DNA of 64,000 bases, taken from assembly GCA_030148425.1 (NCBI GenBank), contig JASBTM010000005.1, forward strand, positions 124,001-188,000, written 5' to 3'. The notes under the pieces were generated by a model, which saw only the letters and a list, made by a program, of their open reading frames with translations, was not told the origin of the DNA and ran no database searches. Source of the stretch: Hyphomicrobium sp. (GTDB lineage Bacteria > Pseudomonadota > Alphaproteobacteria > Rhizobiales > Hyphomicrobiaceae). Position numbers and translations under genes: made by a program. Shown here in pieces: positions 59,578-64,000 of this stretch; the first letter of the stretch is position 1, and every line of letters starts with the position of its first letter.

Positions 59578-60651
59578 TTATTCGGCTGGCGTCAAAGTCA
59601 GGCCGCGATCCAGATCGCGGGACACGAGACGCATGACCTCGGCGGAAACATCGCCGATCATGGCTTTGTAGGTTGCGATCTGGCGCGCGAATTGATTGTA
59701 CGTGATGACCGCGGGGATTGCCGCGACGAGGCCGGTCGCGGTCGCGAGCAAAGCTTCAGCGATGCCGGGTGCAACGACAGCGAGATTTGTCGTCTGTGTC
59801 TCGGAGATCCCGATGAAGCTATTCATGATGCCCCATACCGTGCCGAAAAGACCGATAAACGGGGCCGTCGAGCCGATGGTCGCGAGAAGGCCGGTGCCGC
59901 GATTCATTTCGCGCCCCGCCGCCGCCGCCAGCCCATCGAGCCGGGACAACACGCGCTCCTTGATGCCGTGCTTGTCGGGAATATCGGCAGAGAGGCGCAA
60001 CTCGGCGGTTGCGACATCGATGAACGAGGATACCAGGCATCGGCTTCCGCGCTGACGTTTACTGCCGCCCAACTGCTGAGTTGCATTAGCCAAGCTCGCG
60101 GTGGCGTTGATGCGCGAGAACGCGCGCGTGAGGCGGCGTTTCGCCATCGCCAGCTCGATCGATTTGGAAAGCCAGACGGTCCATGTCGCGATGGAGGCGA
60201 GAACGAGGCCGATCATGACGGACTTCACGACATTGTCGGCTGCGGCGAACATCTTCCACGGCGACAGATCATGCGGAAGGTTGGCGTTCGCATGCGGCGC
60301 GTCCGGCTCGGAGCCGTCATCTGACGGCGAAGAGCCTTCGGGCTGCTGCGATGCCGCCGGTGATGCCTGCTGCTCCGGTTGCACATTCGATATGCCCGGC
60401 GCATCCGTCTGTGCGCGTGCATCGCTCGGCTTGGGGGAGGACGGCGGCTGCTCCGCCGACGTGGGCGCTTGCGGCGCGGGCTCGGTCACGGCCGGAGAAG
60501 CCGCGTGTTCAGGGGTGGATGGCGCGACGAGATCCTGTGCGGCAAGATTCGTGCTCGCAAGCCATGCGACGAGGATCGAGCAGAAAGCCCCGACAATGGC
60601 CGTCTGGGTCCTGTCGCGATGAACGCCAGCCAAAATATACTTAAATTCCAT
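59578..60651 (-). CDS. exbB: Biopolymer transport protein ExbB
   Basis: A 357 aa inner-membrane motor subunit. A cleavable or anchor N-terminus, a long Pro/Ser/Ala-rich periplasmic region (about 40-125), then three spans: VVKSVMIGLVLASIATWTVWL, GLLATIGSTAPFIGLFGTVWGIMNSF and EALLATATGLVAAIPAVITYNQFA (seen as successive segments). The extended N-terminal region is typical of alphaproteobacterial and Pseudomonas ExbB. First gene of the exbBD-tonB-receptor-piuC series. Confidence 0.92.
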   Translation of the reverse strand: MEFKYILAGVHRDRTQTAIVGAFCSILVAWLASTNLAAQDLVAPSTPEHAASPAVTEPAPQAPTSAEQPPSSPKPSDARAQTDAPGISNVQPEQQASPAASQQPEGSSPSDDGSEPDAPHANANLPHDLSPWKMFAAADNVVKSVMIGLVLASIATWTVWLSKSIELAMAKRRLTRAFSRINATASLANATQQLGGSKRQRGSRCLVSSFIDVATAELRLSADIPDKHGIKERVLSRLDGLAAAAGREMNRGTGLLATIGSTAPFIGLFGTVWGIMNSFIGISETQTTNLAVVAPGIAEALLATATGLVAAIPAVITYNQFARQIATYKAMIGDVSAEVMRLVSRDLDRGLTLTPAE

Positions 60652-60915
60652 GATGTTAGATCGACCCTTTGGTCCAGACCTGCCCCACGCGGCAATGCGC
60701 CGACATACTTAAACTATACCGCTTCCGTCAAGTTTCAGAGGCAGACATATCGTCCTGTGGGTCGCAACGTGCTCCGGCGTCGACGGAATGGCTCGTGAGA
60801 AATGCCGGCATCCAGCCCAATTTTATTCGGCGCAGGGACCGAAGTGAGGGGCTATCGCTGGGGTCTTGAGCGTAAGCGCGAGTTCATCGAGCGCGAGACC
60901 AAATCTTGAATCGTA

Positions 60916-62196
60916 TTATTTCGGCGGTCGTCCGTTGTGTTCGCTGAAAGCTCTTGTGTACTGACCGCATTCCATACAGGTGCGCTTGACACCACATTCC
61001 ATGGGCCAACACTGAACGTCTTCGAAGCGATCGAGCATGAGCCGTTCGAGATGTAAATTTTTGGACGACTTCACCATGATGACTTCATCCGCATGTGCGG
61101 TCCTTTTCAGGTGCTCCGCGAGTTCGATCAAGTTGGAGAAAGCGCGAAATTTTCCGCTTTCGACATCGGCAACTGAGACGCGGGCCTTGTGGGCCGTAGG
61201 TCCAACGAAGCAAACTTCATCCGCGACCTTGGCGGCGGCTGCATAGGTATCGCGGTATTTTTTTGTAGGGTTGCCTGCGTAATCGCTAATTTGGCCCAAT
61301 ACAAATCGCCTTTTGGACGTCGCCATCGCACTCAGCGCGTCCAAAGGCAGCTTAACGCTATGATAGGGGGCCTTGACGGTGTCCAGAATTATCCTGGAAC
61401 CTTCGCGCGTCGTGTGAGCGCTCATTCGTCCGACAAGCGGTTTAAACGTAGCTATGCGCTCTTTGACACGCGCAGGAGCAATACCAAGTTCGAGCGCAGT
61501 GGTGGCCGCCCCAGCTACCGTGAGCCAATTATATTTTCCGATAAGGTGCGCCTCAAGCTCGAGCTTCTGGCCAGCATGGATCAACGTAAAGAAGACGGAG
61601 CCATCTGCGGATGTCGCGAGGTCGCTGACGAGATAGTCGCCTCCCGTAGTGCCGAAGGTCACCGAGCGCGCGCCGGTCAACTGAGCCATCACTCTTACGT
61701 TCGGATCGTCGAAGTTCAGGATCGCCAACCCGGTCCGCGAAAGGGATTCGACGAAAGCCGCTTTCTCTTTCGCAACTGCCTCAATCGAACGGAACGAGGT
61801 GTAGTGCTCTATCGCCACGAGTGTAACGACGGCGACGTCAGGCTTGATGAGTTTTGCAGCACGAGCCAGTTGGCCTGGGGCGTCCGTTCCCTGCTCGAGC
61901 ACGGCGAATTTATCCTCTCGCCGTAAGTTGGCGAGAGATTTTACGGCTTCTCCGTATCCGTTGCCGACTGCATGCCCGGTCACGCCGTGGTCGCCGGACA
62001 GAATGTGTAACAGCAGCGAAACCGTCGTCGTCTTCGCGCTGCTGCCCGTTACGGCAATGACCGTAGCCGCCGTGGTCTTGCGCTTGATCTTCGCACGCAG
62101 TTCTCTCGCACCGAATTTTGCGCGTCGAAGAATCTGTCTGACGCCCCGCTTAGGTTTCTTGCTCGCTCGTGACACGACTGATCTCGAAAGTTTCAA
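60916..62196 (-). CDS. Mur-ligase-like enzyme with a Cys-rich C-terminus
   Basis: A 426 aa ATP-dependent ligase-like protein. After a very basic 45-residue start it has the P-loop VTGSSAKTTTVSLLLHIL (about 48-65), LEQGTDAPGQLARAA and LVAIEHYTSF of the central Mur domain, and a C-terminal ligand domain (ILDTVKAPYHSVKLPLDAL). It lacks the N-terminal UDP-substrate domain of MurD-F. The tail has CWPMECG-V-K-RTCMECG, possibly a zinc site. The frame opens with TTG (62196) or a GTG at 62175; neither is certain. Follows the GNAT gene at once, so it is probably one operon. Confidence 0.72.
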   Translation of the reverse strand: MKLSRSVVSRASKKPKRGVRQILRRAKFGARELRAKIKRKTTAATVIAVTGSSAKTTTVSLLLHILSGDHGVTGHAVGNGYGEAVKSLANLRREDKFAVLEQGTDAPGQLARAAKLIKPDVAVVTLVAIEHYTSFRSIEAVAKEKAAFVESLSRTGLAILNFDDPNVRVMAQLTGARSVTFGTTGGDYLVSDLATSADGSVFFTLIHAGQKLELEAHLIGKYNWLTVAGAATTALELGIAPARVKERIATFKPLVGRMSAHTTREGSRIILDTVKAPYHSVKLPLDALSAMATSKRRFVLGQISDYAGNPTKKYRDTYAAAAKVADEVCFVGPTAHKARVSVADVESGKFRAFSNLIELAEHLKRTAHADEVIMVKSSKNLHLERLMLDRFEDVQCWPMECGVKRTCMECGQYTRAFSEHNGRPPK

Positions 62197-62197
62197 T

Positions 62198-62779
62198 CTA
62201 CTGAAAAGCGAGCCTCAAGTGGGTTAGCATATCGTATTGCTTGAAACCTCGATGCACCGCCCAGACTTCGCCTTGACCGTTGTAATGAAAGCGGTGAAGC
62301 GAATGCCGTATCGGCTCTTGTCCGACGACCTCGTATCCAAATGTGCGTTGATACCATTTGACCGCGCGTGGATCATCGCTCCAGGTGTGGAGATCTACCG
62401 CGCCGCGTTCCCGCATCTCGTCTTGCCGGCGCTGTTGCAGCGACTTGCCGACCGCCCGCGTCTTGCCCGCGTCGGTCACCGAGATGAGGACAGTCTTCGC
62501 CGATTTTTGTGCTTCATCGCGCCAATCCCAGCAGCAGAAACCGAGGATGTTTTCGCCGTCATCGGCGACCCAGGATTTATCGGCGAGGTTGATATGGGAA
62601 ATGGAATTGCGAACCGTCAGAATATGATCGTCGCCGAAATCGGAATCGGCGTGTTCTTTATCGCCCCACAGCACATGCAAATTGTAATAGCGCAGACAAT
62701 GGAAAATGCCGCCGAGGTCGGCATAATCCGGCTTTCTTATCGCGATGCTTTGTTCGAGACGTGGCTCTGTGATCGTCAT
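62198..62779 (-). CDS. GNAT-family N-acetyltransferase
   Basis: A 193 aa cytosolic protein with a GGGGGTGGG site before ATG 62779. It begins TITEPRLEQSIAIRKPDYAD; the acetyl-CoA-binding region is around KTVLISVTDAGKTRAVGKSLQQ, and DPRAVKWYQRTFGYEVVGQE is the C-terminal GNAT strand-helix. An HVLWGDKEHADSDFGDDHI segment is unusual. One base separates its stop from the Mur-ligase-like frame, implying a common substrate pathway. Confidence 0.78.
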   Translation of the reverse strand: MTITEPRLEQSIAIRKPDYADLGGIFHCLRYYNLHVLWGDKEHADSDFGDDHILTVRNSISHINLADKSWVADDGENILGFCCWDWRDEAQKSAKTVLISVTDAGKTRAVGKSLQQRRQDEMRERGAVDLHTWSDDPRAVKWYQRTFGYEVVGQEPIRHSLHRFHYNGQGEVWAVHRGFKQYDMLTHLRLAFQ

Positions 62780-62939
62780 ACCCACCCCCTTTTTTGTTGT
62801 ATTGAACTTACTCACCCCACAGGTCGGAGGTGATGGGACTTTTTCCTTATTGAAAGGATTTGCCGCCGTAGTTGCGCTAGCGGCACTGTGAATTTCGGGG
62901 AGTGAACGCCGTATCGGGCAACGAACGTTTTGAACGGCA

Positions 62940-64000
62940 TTAAACGAGCTTTTGGAGAACACGTTTGCGCCACGCGACGAGCCTTCTCCGGTAGGCCGGC
63001 TCTGGCGATTGACTGCGGGAAATGAGTCGATCGACCGCCTGCGCCAATTCCGGATCCGTAACGCCCCGGCGCAATTCCTCCATCACCGAAATCAAATGCG
63101 CTCCAATTCTCGGCAGGCGATCGACGCGCCGCGACAAGGGCACGCTCCTGTCAAAAGCTTCGCAGCTATCGAGCATTCCGGCGTTCGCGAACGCGATCAT
63201 CGTGCGAATACATTTCTCGCAGTGGGAGCAATTGCCCGTCAGCGCATTATTTTCATGGCAAACGCGGACATGCCGCCGGACCAAATCGTTCGCAGCGATC
63301 GCACGAACCTTGCCGTTTCGTCTGTGTGTCGCATCGCCATGACGAATTCGAACGCGATTTGTCGACCATAATGGATCAAGATCCCAATGGGAGCCCCAGG
63401 GCTTCGGATCGTGATAGGGGTAGCTCGACGGGATTGTTAGATCGGTGATCAAGTCAGAGAGCAAATGGCCGACCGCCGCCAAAGCTCCACCATGGCCTTT
63501 TTCCCATGAGCTTTTTTTGACGATCGGGTGCTCGCGCAAATTGGTCGTGATCAGCACGGGCTTTGCGTCGAACGCCTGTGCGGTTTCGTAAAAGCCGGGC
63601 AAAAAAGCTTCCAGCCGGGCCTTGTCGCTCCGCGGAATGTCGTAGCCGTGGACAAAGATCAGGATACCGGGCGTCGAAGATGCTGTGATCAGCTCGTAGT
63701 AAGAGTCGACGCCGCCCGTGAAGCACTGAGCGAAGCATCGATCCGAAACGGCATGAGAGTAAACTTCGCGGCGCGATGGCCGGGTAGTGACAATGTCGAC
63801 GCCCGGAAACTCCCACCACTTCGTCAACTGCTGTTGCAGAGCATTGGAGTTCTCGAGCCATGTTTGATCGAGTTCTGCGTCGATGACAAGCTGGCCGCCT
63901 TTGGCTGCCGCGGGAACGAGAAGAGCCGACGCAAAAGCCTCAGCGCTCTCGACCAAACAGACGTCCTTAGACGAGAACCAAATCGGCTGCCCGTTTACAT
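62940..64000 (-). CDS. Partial PP-loop ATPase-like protein
   Basis: At least 353 aa; the frame is open at the right edge, so the start is outside the window. A PP-loop is seen as FTGGVDSYYEL, followed by ILIFVHGYDIP and VLITTNLREHP, and a cysteine block NCSHCEKCIRTMIAF that could bind zinc. It resembles the QueC/adenylyl-activating PP-loop enzymes but belongs to no branch I can name. 160 bases upstream of the GNAT gene on the same strand; probably the preceding step in the same pathway. Confidence 0.68.
   Translation of the reverse strand, partial: VNGQPIWFSSKDVCLVESAEAFASALLVPAAAKGGQLVIDAELDQTWLENSNALQQQLTKWWEFPGVDIVTTRPSRREVYSHAVSDRCFAQCFTGGVDSYYELITASSTPGILIFVHGYDIPRSDKARLEAFLPGFYETAQAFDAKPVLITTNLREHPIVKKSSWEKGHGGALAAVGHLLSDLITDLTIPSSYPYHDPKPWGSHWDLDPLWSTNRVRIRHGDATHRRNGKVRAIAANDLVRRHVRVCHENNALTGNCSHCEKCIRTMIAFANAGMLDSCEAFDRSVPLSRRVDRLPRIGAHLISVMEELRRGVTDPELAQAVDRLISRSQSPEPAYRRRLVAWRKRVLQKLV

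Overview
The window looks like chromosomal DNA of an alphaproteobacterium of the order Hyphomicrobiales, probably Hyphomicrobium or a close relative. This is inferred from the roughly 60% GC, the many small order-typical exported and envelope proteins, Ku/LigD end joining, the AapJ-like binding protein and the alphaproteobacterial style of the tRNA-Arg genes. No ribosomal RNA, CRISPR array, insertion sequence or intact prophage was seen.

Layout. 1-5 kb: left-edge membrane protein fragment, orphan amino-acid binding protein, metC, L,D-transpeptidase, tRNA-Arg(TCG). 5-11.7 kb: small exported proteins and a non-homologous end-joining locus in which LigD is split into PE-POL and LIG genes, with ku convergent. 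12-15.6 kb: a tightly packed six-gene membrane operon built around an APC amine/amino-acid permease with three small membrane proteins in front, preceded by a hairpin-rich leader. 15.6-20.2 kb: DUF2188-like protein, methyltransferase, and a two-domain macro-like plus TIR/NDT-like protein (candidate defence gene) beside tRNA-Arg(TCT); glycosyltransferase. 20.4-25.4 kb: a compact Csu-type chaperone-usher pilus operon. 25.5-30.4 kb: GlsB-type protein, DUF2946 plus TonB-dependent receptor (possibly copper), membrane proteins. 30.4-33.4 kb: idi, amtB behind a textbook sigma-54 promoter, and a UdgX-type uracil-DNA glycosylase without any cysteine. 33.4-49.5 kb: many small stress and envelope genes (CsbD, PsiF, YqjD-like trio, low-affinity iron permease), a MESH1-like HD hydrolase, a patatin, a NarL-type two-component system, cupin, YghU-type GST, AlkB.

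49.6-60.7 kb is an iron module read leftwards: exbB-exbD-tonB, a catecholate-type siderophore receptor, piuC, a Sel1 protein, PepSY-TM, DUF2271, DUF4198 and apbE, then nupC. The DUF2271 protein carries a D-x-x-T-S-A-T stretch close to the ApbE flavinylation motif, which suggests a periplasmic flavin-based (iron-reducing) electron path coupled to siderophore uptake. 60.9-64 kb holds a PP-loop ATPase-like protein (running off the edge), a GNAT acetyltransferase and a truncated Mur-ligase-like enzyme with a Cys-rich tail: an apparently uncharacterised three-gene pathway.

Starts were chosen by eye from Shine-Dalgarno spacing; family calls come from remembered motifs, not database searches.
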